DNA of 12,147 nucleotides, from assembly GCA_025362705.1 (NCBI GenBank), contig JANYFH010000024.1:1-12147 (forward strand), written 5' to 3'. Shown here piece after piece: positions 5,350-12,147 of this stretch. Origin of the DNA: Betaproteobacteria bacterium (GTDB taxonomy: Bacteria; Pseudomonadota; Gammaproteobacteria; Burkholderiales; Usitatibacteraceae). The number at the start of each line of letters is the position of its first letter. The first letter of the stretch is position 1. The position numbers and the translations under genes were made by a program. The notes under the pieces are model-generated. The model searched no databases. It was not told where the DNA came from and saw nothing but the letters and a program-made list of their open reading frames with translations.

Positions 5350-6912
5350 ATGCTATTTCAGCAACGCCGACCGGCCTGGAGTTTGATAGCGATTCTCGCG
5401 GGCTTCTTTGTCGTAAGCGGTTTCTATATATATTTTTGTAGCGCGAACGACATATTTGAATTCAGTGGAGACGCATCAGGCTACCTGCTGGCCGCCCAAT
5501 ACTTTTCACCATTCCAAACAGCAACGCCGATGCTGCAAGCCTATAGCCGCGAGATTATTTACCCGCCGCTGTTTCCGCTGATTATTGGCGTGTTTGGCGG
5601 TACGGCTCTGGCCGGAAGGCTGGTTGTTGTGGCGTCAGTTCTTGGCTCTTTCCTGATGCTTTATTCATGGTTGCGGTCGGAAAACCTCCGCCAGTCCGCG
5701 TCAGCCGCAACAGTATTACTCATCGCTTTAATGCCAATCACGTATGTGACGGCACTCAATACATGGACGGAAAATACATATCTGCTCTTCAGTTTGGCTG
5801 CAGTTTCGGCAGTGTCACACGCAGAAACTCCCAATCGATGGGCACGACACTATTGGCTGGCAGGGTCTATAGCGGTTGCGCTGGCAACCCTCACAAGAGT
5901 TGCCGCTGCGCCGCTGCTTGCCGCTTTTTGCCTGTACGTCGCGATTAGAAGGCCCGCTGGCTATCTGCGCTTTATCATGATAGCGGCTCTGCCTTTTTGC
6001 ATCTGGGCCATCATTGCCAAATCAAGGCAAGTTGGCCTCGGTGGCTATACGTCCCAGTGGTGGGATCTATATCAAGCCGATGCCATAAATGTGTTACTGC
6101 GGACCATGTCGGAGTGGATAAAAGCACTCGCGTTTTCGTGGAAGGTAGGATTCGTTGGTGATGTTGGAGGCACGCCATTTCCCGTTATTGTCGGTTTTGT
6201 CGGCGTCGTTGGTGTGATTGGCTGGGCTGATCGACTGCGCCACTTCAAGTTCGATGCACTCTATGTACTGTGCTACATGGCAATGCTGTTAGCGTGGCCC
6301 CATCCGGAAGAAGCATCGCGATATGGGTATGTCATGGCACCCTTCCTGATCGCATATGCGGTCTTGCTTCTGGCCAAGATTGACGAAAAACTAAAAGGTC
6401 GCGTCGCCTCGTTTTCTCCTGTATTCATTTTGCTGACCATTTGTATTGCGATGGTGATACCGAGTCTTGTCGTCAACGTCCTGCGCTACAACCGCCCCGT
6501 TCCCGAGGATTTGAAAGACGTACGAAAAATGGACGGTTGGTATTCGGATGAAGGCTTGATGTCTGAATATATAACGCCATTACATCTCAGAATTATCAAT
6601 CATCTGAAGTCCCTGGCCCGCCAGGTTCCCGAAAGTGACTGCATTTTTTCGGTCAAATCGACAGTGGTGCAGATTCACACAGGTCGCTCCAGCTTCGCGA
6701 TTCCGCTCAACAATGCCAGCGATGGCGAATTTGACGAGGCCTTGCGGCGGTGCAAATATGCTTACGTCGTAAATTTATCGTTCTCCAACCGACCGGGATT
6801 TTATCCTTTGCAGCGACTTGGTCAGCGTGCAAACGTCATATCCGAAGTGAGGATGGGAGAGGGCTCGAGGTCGCATCGTATCGGCGCGCTTATCGAAATC
6901 CTGCCGAAATAA
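5350..6912 (+). CDS. Multi-pass membrane protein, GT-C (PMT/ArnT-like) glycosyltransferase type
   Basis: This 520-residue protein has about ten hydrophobic helices between residues 10 and 430 and a soluble C-terminal part (about 435-520). After the first helix comes the loop FSGDASGYLLAAQYF (38-52), whose Asp41 sits where GT-C enzymes keep the catalytic acidic residue; YPPLFPLIIGVF (71-82), WTENTYLLF (139-147) and ATLTRVAAAPL (179-189) follow, all typical of the family. Such enzymes move a sugar from a polyprenyl-phosphate carrier to lipid, protein or glycan outside the inner membrane. Donor and acceptor cannot be told. The ATG at 5350 is preceded only by weak AAAG-type sequences. Base composition appears lower in GC than the flanking genes, with AT-rich codons such as ATA and TTA, hinting at transfer. 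No other glycan genes are adjacent. Confidence 0.78.
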   Translation: MLFQQRRPAWSLIAILAGFFVVSGFYIYFCSANDIFEFSGDASGYLLAAQYFSPFQTATPMLQAYSREIIYPPLFPLIIGVFGGTALAGRLVVVASVLGSFLMLYSWLRSENLRQSASAATVLLIALMPITYVTALNTWTENTYLLFSLAAVSAVSHAETPNRWARHYWLAGSIAVALATLTRVAAAPLLAAFCLYVAIRRPAGYLRFIMIAALPFCIWAIIAKSRQVGLGGYTSQWWDLYQADAINVLLRTMSEWIKALAFSWKVGFVGDVGGTPFPVIVGFVGVVGVIGWADRLRHFKFDALYVLCYMAMLLAWPHPEEASRYGYVMAPFLIAYAVLLLAKIDEKLKGRVASFSPVFILLTICIAMVIPSLVVNVLRYNRPVPEDLKDVRKMDGWYSDEGLMSEYITPLHLRIINHLKSLARQVPESDCIFSVKSTVVQIHTGRSSFAIPLNNASDGEFDEALRRCKYAYVVNLSFSNRPGFYPLQRLGQRANVISEVRMGEGSRSHRIGALIEILPK

Positions 6913-7082
6913 CCCGCCAATGCTTCCGTTCGCTCCCAGCATCCACGACAAGAATTTCCCTGCTATGACAAATTCGGACATACTCAAGTGAGTGGTCAAT
7001 TTTGCATCGCGGCTCCCGCATTTGTGGGACGGCGAATATTGTGATGGAGAACAAGTCTGATTAAGCATGTTTGGAGCAACCT

Positions 7083-8429
7083 ATGAACTCCCGCCAACAA
7101 CTCACCGGCCTGGATCACTACTGGCTGCCCTTCACGCCGAATCGCTATTTCCAGGAGCACCCGAAGATTCTTGCCAGCGCCAGGGGCGCGTATTACACCA
7201 CCGACGACGGCAGGAAGCTGTTCGATTGCCTGTCGGGTCTCTGGTGTTGTCCCCTCGGTCACGCGCATCCGAAAATCGTCGAGGCGATGACCAGACAGGC
7301 GCAGACGCTCGATTATTCGCCCGCATTTCAATTTTGTAACCCGATCACCTTGAGCCTTGCCGACCGCGTTGCTGCGATGGCACCGGCGGAGTTGACGCGT
7401 GTGTTCTTTACGAACTCCGGTTCGGAGGCGGTCGATACGGCGTTGAAAGTCGCCTATGGCTATCACCGCCTGCGCGGCGAAGCGAGCCGCATGCGATTTA
7501 TCGGTCGCGAGCGGGGCTATCACGGTGTTGGATTCGGCGGCATGTCGGTGGGTGGCATGGTTGGCAATCGCAAGATGTTCGGGCCGATCATGATTCCCGG
7601 CGTCGATCATCTACCGCATACCTACAATCTTTCGCAGATGGCATTTTCCAAAGGTCAGCCGACCTGGGGGGCGCATCTGGCCGACGAACTGGAGCGCCTT
7701 GTTGCGCTGCACGATGCATCAACCATTGCGGCGGTTATCGTCGAACCCATGCAGGGGTCGTCGGCTGTCGTCGTGCCGCCTGTGGGATATTTGCAGAAGC
7801 TGCGCGAGATCTGCACCAAACACGGCATCCTGTTGATCTTCGATGAGGTCATCACCGGCTTTGGCCGACTCGGTGAGAATTTTGGTGCGCAACGTTTTGG
7901 TGTCACGCCCGATATCATCACCTTCGCCAAAGGCGTGACCAACGGCATCATTCCGATGGGCGGCATCATCGTGCGCGAAGACATTTATCAGGCCTTCATG
8001 GGTGCGACAGCACCAGCCCACGCGATCGAATTGTTCCACGGCTATACGTATTCCGGCCACCCGATGGCTGCGGCCGTGGGCCATGCTGCGCTCGATATTC
8101 TGGAAGGCGAAGGATTAATCAAGCGCGCCCGCGAATTGGAGCCGGTACTCGAAGGCGCGATGCATGCGCTCAAAGGTGAAACCGGTGTCGTCGATATTCG
8201 TAATATGGGACTTGCCGCTGCGGTCGATCTCGATCCGATTCCAGGCAAGCCGGGATTGCGCGGCATGAAAGTATTTGAACGCGGGATTGAGGAGGGATTG
8301 CTGCTGCGCCTCGCCGGCGATAGCATTGCGGTGGGGCCGCCGTTTATTTCGACGCCAGACGAAATCACTAAAATGGGTGAAGGTTTGCGGCGTGCAATCA
8401 AGCACGTGATGCAGCAAGGAAATGCTTAA
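7083..8429 (+). CDS. Omega-amino acid (beta-alanine):pyruvate aminotransferase, class III, PLP-dependent
   Basis: This 448-residue enzyme belongs to aminotransferase class III. Visible motifs are LSGLWCCPLGH (50-60), TNSGSEAVDTALK (110-122), GYHG (145-148), EPMQGS (221-226), DEVITGFGR (254-262, with the PLP-pyridine Asp254), AKGVTNGIIPMGG with the Schiff-base Lys283, and TYSGHP (322-327). Arg409 in LLLRLAGDSIAVGPPF fits the flipping carboxylate-binding Arg of the omega-amino acid subgroup. In context it would transfer the amino group of beta-alanine or beta-aminoisobutyrate to pyruvate, giving (methyl)malonate semialdehyde and alanine. The ATG at 7083 is chosen because GGAG (7073-7076) lies 6 bases before it; an upstream TTG at 7071 would overlap that site. 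It leads the pyrimidine-degradation cluster, 107 bp before preT. A related transaminase of the same subgroup is the main alternative. Confidence 0.9.
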   Translation: MNSRQQLTGLDHYWLPFTPNRYFQEHPKILASARGAYYTTDDGRKLFDCLSGLWCCPLGHAHPKIVEAMTRQAQTLDYSPAFQFCNPITLSLADRVAAMAPAELTRVFFTNSGSEAVDTALKVAYGYHRLRGEASRMRFIGRERGYHGVGFGGMSVGGMVGNRKMFGPIMIPGVDHLPHTYNLSQMAFSKGQPTWGAHLADELERLVALHDASTIAAVIVEPMQGSSAVVVPPVGYLQKLREICTKHGILLIFDEVITGFGRLGENFGAQRFGVTPDIITFAKGVTNGIIPMGGIIVREDIYQAFMGATAPAHAIELFHGYTYSGHPMAAAVGHAALDILEGEGLIKRARELEPVLEGAMHALKGETGVVDIRNMGLAAAVDLDPIPGKPGLRGMKVFERGIEEGLLLRLAGDSIAVGPPFISTPDEITKMGEGLRRAIKHVMQQGNA

Positions 8430-8432
8430 ATC

Positions 8433-8462
8433 CCGTCGTCCCAGCACAGGCTGGGACGACGG
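8433..8462 (+). terminator. Strong 13-bp hairpin after the aminotransferase gene
   Basis: CCGTCGTCCCAGC (8433-8445) and its perfect complement (8450-8462) enclose the 4-base loop ACAG, starting 3 bp after the stop codon. Only AAATCTTT follows, so it is a poor Rho-independent terminator by the U-tract rule. It may act as a transcript-stabilising or attenuating stem, or be a REP-like repeat. It lies within an otherwise co-directional catabolic cluster. Confidence 0.5.
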
Positions 8463-8536
8463 CAAATCTTTCACAAGTTGCGCGGTTACTGTTGAAACCT
8501 GAAGCGTAAATTTTCGCCATCCGGGAGTAGCGATCG

Positions 8537-9895
8537 ATGGAACAAAAAAAACACGCTGGCGGCATCTGTGCCGGACGATTGAGCAAAGACGAGTACGCAA
8601 AAAATTTCAGCGATTCTCACGCGCCGCTGAACCGTGTGCAGGCCGTGATCGAGGCCGATCGCTGTTACTACTGCTTTGATGCGCCCTGCACTACCGCCTG
8701 TCCCACCGGTATCGACATTCCCACTTTTATCCAGCGTATCGCGCAAGACAATGTTCGCGGTGCCGCCAAGGCGATACTTGAAGAAAACATTCTCGGTGGC
8801 ATGTGCGCACGCGTCTGCCCGACCGAAGTGCTGTGCGAGCAAGCTTGTGTGCGCAACACCAATGAAGACAAGCCGGTGGAGATTGGTTTGCTGCAACGTT
8901 TCGCCACCGACAATTATTTAGCCAAGCCAGGCACACCTTTGTTTACCCGCGCAGCCTCCAGTGGCAAACGCGTTGCCGTGGTCGGTGCCGGGCCAGCCGG
9001 GCTATCGTGCGCGCATCGCCTTGCCATGCTGGGACACGCGGTGGTGTTGTTCGATGCCAATCCCAAGCCGGGCGGATTGAATGAATACGGTCTCGCCGCG
9101 TACAAAACCGTCGATGGCTTCGCGCAAAGGGAAATCGACTGGCTGCTGTCGATCGGTGGTATCGACGTGAAATCGAATCTGGCGCTGGGTCGCGACATCG
9201 TGCTGGACAATCTGGTGCGCGATTACGACGCCGTATTCCTGGGGATGGGCCTCGCGGGCGTGAACGCCATCGGCATTACCGAGCCCCAGGCCACAGGGTT
9301 GCGCGATGCCGTGACCTTCATCGCCGAGTTGCGCCAGTCTCGCGACATGGCGACGGTACCAATTGGCCGACAGGTGGTCGTTATCGGTGGCGGCATGACC
9401 GCTGTGGACGCGGCCGTGCAATCGAAAAAACTGGGTGCCGAGGACGTGACCATTGTGTACCGTCGTGGCGAAGAAGCGATGAGCGCTTCGGACTACGAAC
9501 AGAATTGGGCGAAGAAAAATGGCGTGAAAATAAAGCACTGGTCGGCACCCAAAGAAATACTCGCCGAAGGCGGTGCGGTGCGTGGTGTGCGCTTTGCCTA
9601 CACCCGCGCGGAGAACGGCAAACTGGTTGAGACCGGTGAAAGCTTCACACTGTCGGCCGATATGGTATTCAGGGCGATTGGACAGACTTATGAGGCAGCA
9701 CCTGCAGGAAGCGGCCTTTCGCTGACGCACGGGCGCATCGCGGCTGACGATGAAGGACGCACTTCGCATGCGAAAGTCTGGGCAGGCGGGGATTGCATAT
9801 ATGGTGGGCGCGATCTCACTGTCGAAGCGGTCGAGCACGGCAAGCGTGCGGCTATTTCGATTGACAAATCGTTGCGCGGGCGCGTCGCGCCGTAG
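8537..9895 (+). CDS. preT: NAD(P)-dependent dihydropyrimidine dehydrogenase, FAD/Fe-S subunit PreT
   Basis: This 452-residue protein resembles the glutamate synthase beta-chain fold and the N-terminal half of mammalian dihydropyrimidine dehydrogenase. The N-terminal part carries eight cysteines for two [4Fe-4S] clusters (C43, C46, C51, C55; C90, C94, C100, C104), and Gln120 in VEIGLLQRFAT corresponds to the unusual Gln ligand known from the pig enzyme. An FAD-binding motif follows at 147-158 (VVGAGPAGLSCA), a nicotinamide-binding motif at 281-294 (VVIGGGMTAVDAAV), and GGDC at 417-420. It would take electrons from NAD(P)H and pass them through its clusters to PreA, which reduces uracil or thymine. 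GGGAG lies 9 bases before the ATG. preA follows after 22 bp. NADH versus NADPH cannot be decided here. Confidence 0.93.
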   Translation: MEQKKHAGGICAGRLSKDEYAKNFSDSHAPLNRVQAVIEADRCYYCFDAPCTTACPTGIDIPTFIQRIAQDNVRGAAKAILEENILGGMCARVCPTEVLCEQACVRNTNEDKPVEIGLLQRFATDNYLAKPGTPLFTRAASSGKRVAVVGAGPAGLSCAHRLAMLGHAVVLFDANPKPGGLNEYGLAAYKTVDGFAQREIDWLLSIGGIDVKSNLALGRDIVLDNLVRDYDAVFLGMGLAGVNAIGITEPQATGLRDAVTFIAELRQSRDMATVPIGRQVVVIGGGMTAVDAAVQSKKLGAEDVTIVYRRGEEAMSASDYEQNWAKKNGVKIKHWSAPKEILAEGGAVRGVRFAYTRAENGKLVETGESFTLSADMVFRAIGQTYEAAPAGSGLSLTHGRIAADDEGRTSHAKVWAGGDCIYGGRDLTVEAVEHGKRAAISIDKSLRGRVAP

Positions 9896-9917
9896 CCAAA
9901 AATCTGGAGAAGCAAAG

Positions 9918-11225
9918 ATGGCTGACCTAAGCAGTAATTTCCTCGGTATCAAGAGCCCAAATCCGTACTGGCTCGCGTCCGCACCGCCGACCGACAAGGA
10001 ATACAACGTCGTGCGCGCATTCGAAGCTGGCTGGGGTGGCGTGGTGTGGAAGACCGTCGGTGAGGATCCACCGGTCGTCAACGTCAACGGGCCGCGTTAC
10101 GCCACGCTGCTCTCACAAGACCGGCGCGTGATCGGCTTCAATAACATCGAACTCATTTCTGATCGGCCGCTGAAGCAGAATCTGGATGAAATGCGTCGCG
10201 TAAAACGCGATTGGCCGGATCGTGCTGTCGTGGCCTCGCTGATGGTGCCGTGCACCGAGGATGCCTGGCGCAACATTTTGCCGATGGTTGAAGACACCGG
10301 CTGCGATGGCGTTGAGTTGAATTTTGGTTGCCCGCACGGCATGAGCGAACGCGGCATGGGTTCGGCTGTTGGGCAGGTGCCCGAATACATCGAGATGGTG
10401 GCGCGCTGGTGCAAGCAGTATTCGAAGCTGCCCATTATCGTGAAGCTCACGCCCAATATCACCGACATCCGTAATCCCGCGCGCGCGGCAAAAAAAGGCG
10501 GCGCCGATGCGGTATCGCTGATCAACACCATTAATTCCATCATGGGTGTCGATCTCGAACGCATGACCATGCATCCGAGCACCGATGGTCGCGGCTCGCA
10601 CGGTGGCTATTGCGGTTATGCGGTGAAACCGATCGCGCTCAACATGGTCGGAGAGATCGCGCGCGACCCTGAAACGCGTGGCCTGCCTATCTCTGGCATC
10701 GGCGGCATTACCACCTGGCGCGACGCAGCTGAATTCATCGCGCTAGGCGCGGGCAATGTGCAGGTTTGCACCGCTGCGATGGTGTACGGCTTCAAGATCA
10801 TCAAAGATCTTACCGACGGCCTTGCCAATTTCATGGATGAGCACGGCTATAAAACCATCGCGGATTTCCAGGGCAAAGCGGTGTCCACCATCGCCAATTG
10901 GCAGCAGCTCAATCTGAATCACATCGAAAAAGCAGTCATCAACCAGGACCTGTGCATTCAATGCGGCCGCTGTCACGTCGTATGCGAAGACACTTCGCAT
11001 CAAGCCATCATCGCAACGCTGAATGGAAAGCGCCATTTCGAAGTCGTAGACGAAGAATGTGTCGGTTGCAATCTGTGCGTGTCGATCTGCCCGGTGCCCG
11101 AGTGCATCACCATGCACGCGCTTGCTCCCGGGGAAACTGATACCCGCACTGGCAAAAAAGTGACCGGACAATTTGCCAACTGGACTACCCACCCCAACAA
11201 TCCCATGCGTGAGGTCGCCAAATGA
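9918..11225 (+). CDS. preA: NAD(P)-dependent dihydropyrimidine dehydrogenase, FMN catalytic subunit PreA
   Basis: This 435-residue protein has an FMN-binding dihydroorotate dehydrogenase-type TIM barrel (about 1-325). Visible motifs are GWGGVVWKTVG (38-48), VELNFGCPHGMSERGMGSAVGQ (about 132-153), KLTPNITDI (176-184), GGADAVSLINT (194-204) and ISGIGGITTW (258-267). A C-terminal 2[4Fe-4S] ferredoxin domain follows (C346, C349, C352, C356 and C381, C384, C387, C391). It reduces uracil and thymine to their 5,6-dihydro forms with electrons from PreT. The start ATG at 9918 has GGAG 8 bases upstream; longer open frame to the left overlaps preT and is not used. The stop overlaps the mmsA start as ATGA. 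Val151 occupies the place of the catalytic Cys671 of the mammalian enzyme. Confidence 0.95.
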   Translation: MADLSSNFLGIKSPNPYWLASAPPTDKEYNVVRAFEAGWGGVVWKTVGEDPPVVNVNGPRYATLLSQDRRVIGFNNIELISDRPLKQNLDEMRRVKRDWPDRAVVASLMVPCTEDAWRNILPMVEDTGCDGVELNFGCPHGMSERGMGSAVGQVPEYIEMVARWCKQYSKLPIIVKLTPNITDIRNPARAAKKGGADAVSLINTINSIMGVDLERMTMHPSTDGRGSHGGYCGYAVKPIALNMVGEIARDPETRGLPISGIGGITTWRDAAEFIALGAGNVQVCTAAMVYGFKIIKDLTDGLANFMDEHGYKTIADFQGKAVSTIANWQQLNLNHIEKAVINQDLCIQCGRCHVVCEDTSHQAIIATLNGKRHFEVVDEECVGCNLCVSICPVPECITMHALAPGETDTRTGKKVTGQFANWTTHPNNPMREVAK

Positions 11226-12147
11226 ACCAAACTCTCAGCGAAACGAAGAAAACGACTGCCACCGGCAATCTCTATGAAATCGCCCACTGGATCGGCGGGC
11301 GTATCGAACGGGGCAATTCCGGGCGCTTTGCCGATATCTACAACCCCGCGCTTGGTGTTCCGCAAGGTCGTTTGATCCTCGGCACCGATACCGATCTGGA
11401 CAACGCCGTCAGCAGTGCGGCAGCCGCGTTCCCCTCGTGGGCGCAGACGCCACCACTGACGCGTGCGCGCGTGCTGTTCCGTTTTCTGGAAATCGCGCAG
11501 ACGCGCCGCGTTGAACTGGCCGAATGTCTCGTTCGCGAACACGGCAAGACGCTGCCCGATGCCTTGGGAGAAGTGGCGCGCGGCATCGAGATGGTTGAAT
11601 TCGCGACCGGCATTCCGCAGTTGCTCAAGGGTGAATTCACCGACCAGATCGCGCGCGGCATGGATGCATGGTCGATGCGCCAGCCGCTGGGGGTGGTGGC
11701 GGGCATCACGCCATTTAATTTCCCGGCGATGGTACCGATGTGGATGTATCCGCTGGCCATCGCCTGCGGCAATACTTTTGTGTTGAAGCCTTCGGAGCGC
11801 GATCCCTCGGCTAGTCTGCTGTCTGCGCAATGGCTGAAAGAAGCGGGTTTACCTGATGGCGTATTCAATGTGGTGCAAGGTGACAAGTCCGTGGTCGATG
11901 CGATTCTTGAACACCCGCAAATCCAGGCGGTGAGCTTCGTTGGCTCAACCAACGTGGCCGAATACATCTATCGCACCGGAACCGCGCACGGCAAGCGCGT
12001 ACAGGCGCTCGGTGGCGCGAAAAATCATATGGTGGTAATGCCCGATGCCGATCTGGATCAGGCGGCGGACGCATTGATTGGCGCGGCCTACGGCTCGGCG
12101 GGTGAGCGCTGCATGGCCATTTCAGTCGCCGTCGCCGTGAGCAATGT
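11222..12147 (+). CDS. mmsA: CoA-acylating (methyl)malonate-semialdehyde dehydrogenase, C-terminus beyond window edge
   Basis: The 308 visible codons give the N-terminal part of a CoA-acylating aldehyde dehydrogenase, about 60 percent of the usual length near 500. Motifs are GITPFNFPAMVPMWM (161-175, Asn166), VLKPSERDP (187-195), VSFVGSTNVA (237-246), QALGGAKNH (261-269) and GSAGERCMAIS with the nucleophile Cys297. AKNH, without the usual general-base Glu of hydrolytic aldehyde dehydrogenases, marks the CoA-dependent MmsA/IolA group. It converts malonate or methylmalonate semialdehyde, NAD and CoA to acetyl- or propionyl-CoA, CO2 and NADH, completing the route from uracil or thymine. The ATG lies at 11222-11224 and shares ATGA with the preA stop, indicating translational coupling. 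IolA-type inositol or valine catabolism enzymes are close relatives, but the pyrimidine context decides the role. Confidence 0.94.
   Translation, partial: MNQTLSETKKTTATGNLYEIAHWIGGRIERGNSGRFADIYNPALGVPQGRLILGTDTDLDNAVSSAAAAFPSWAQTPPLTRARVLFRFLEIAQTRRVELAECLVREHGKTLPDALGEVARGIEMVEFATGIPQLLKGEFTDQIARGMDAWSMRQPLGVVAGITPFNFPAMVPMWMYPLAIACGNTFVLKPSERDPSASLLSAQWLKEAGLPDGVFNVVQGDKSVVDAILEHPQIQAVSFVGSTNVAEYIYRTGTAHGKRVQALGGAKNHMVVMPDADLDQAADALIGAAYGSAGERCMAISVAVAVSN

Noticed and set aside
7014..7029. Hairpin TCCCGC-ATTT-GTGGGA upstream of the aminotransferase
   Set aside because: The stem is 6 bp with one G-U pair and no T-tract; too weak to call as a terminator or riboswitch.
6913..7082. Promoter for the pyrimidine-degradation cluster
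   Set aside because: A promoter is expected here, but no -35/-10 pair of acceptable quality and spacing could be picked by eye.
9750..9917. N-terminal extension of preA by 56 codons
   Set aside because: It overlaps the preT coding sequence. The ATG at 9918 has a good GGAG site and gives the family N-terminus.
9002..10087. 361-codon open frame on the minus strand across preT and preA
   Set aside because: It lies antisense to two strongly conserved genes, in high-GC DNA where long antisense frames are expected, and shows no recognisable domain.
11000..11830. 276-codon minus-strand open frame opposite preA and mmsA
   Set aside because: The sequence is antisense to preA and mmsA, both with clear catalytic motifs; the composition is typical of a shadow frame.

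Overview
The window reads as a chromosomal segment of a proteobacterium with moderately high GC. A betaproteobacterium is most likely, because of the protein sequence styles, the REP-like repeats built on GTCATTCCCGCG, and the pyrimidine-degradation gene set; a gammaproteobacterium cannot be excluded. This assignment is inference from remembered family resemblance, not a search.

The left half (about 1-5086) is entirely on the minus strand and looks like an accessory region. It holds a partial secreted cyclophilin-type peptidyl-prolyl isomerase that runs off the left edge, a MazEF-like toxin-antitoxin pair with a good promoter flanked by an identical 10-bp direct repeat, a staphylococcal-nuclease-like protein with a questionable N-terminus, a secreted protein with fibronectin type III and dockerin-like modules, and a small cupin protein. 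A 29-bp near-perfect direct repeat, one copy being the 3' end of the cupin gene, brackets the dockerin-protein gene. Between that gene and the cupin gene lies a 453-bp stretch without genes, carrying two copies of a REP/MITE-like palindromic repeat.

A 263-bp divergent intergenic region (5087-5349), with a perfect 12-bp palindrome, separates the minus-strand half from the plus-strand half. The first plus-strand gene is a multi-pass membrane protein of GT-C glycosyltransferase type, somewhat AT-richer than its surroundings and without glycan genes next to it.

The right part (7083-12147) is a coherent catabolic cluster on the plus strand: an omega-amino acid (beta-alanine):pyruvate aminotransferase, the two subunits of an NAD(P)-dependent dihydropyrimidine dehydrogenase (preT, preA), and a CoA-acylating (methyl)malonate-semialdehyde dehydrogenase (mmsA) cut by the right edge. 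PreT/PreA reduce uracil or thymine. Ring opening and decarbamoylation, by genes presumably beyond the right edge, give beta-alanine or beta-aminoisobutyrate. The aminotransferase makes (methyl)malonate semialdehyde, and MmsA converts it to acetyl- or propionyl-CoA. preA and mmsA overlap by ATGA. A strong 13-bp hairpin sits between the aminotransferase and preT.

I see no convincing new defence or mobile system. The most noteworthy points are the cupin-tail duplication bracketing the dockerin gene, the FnIII domain split by an inserted domain, and the REP/MITE structures.
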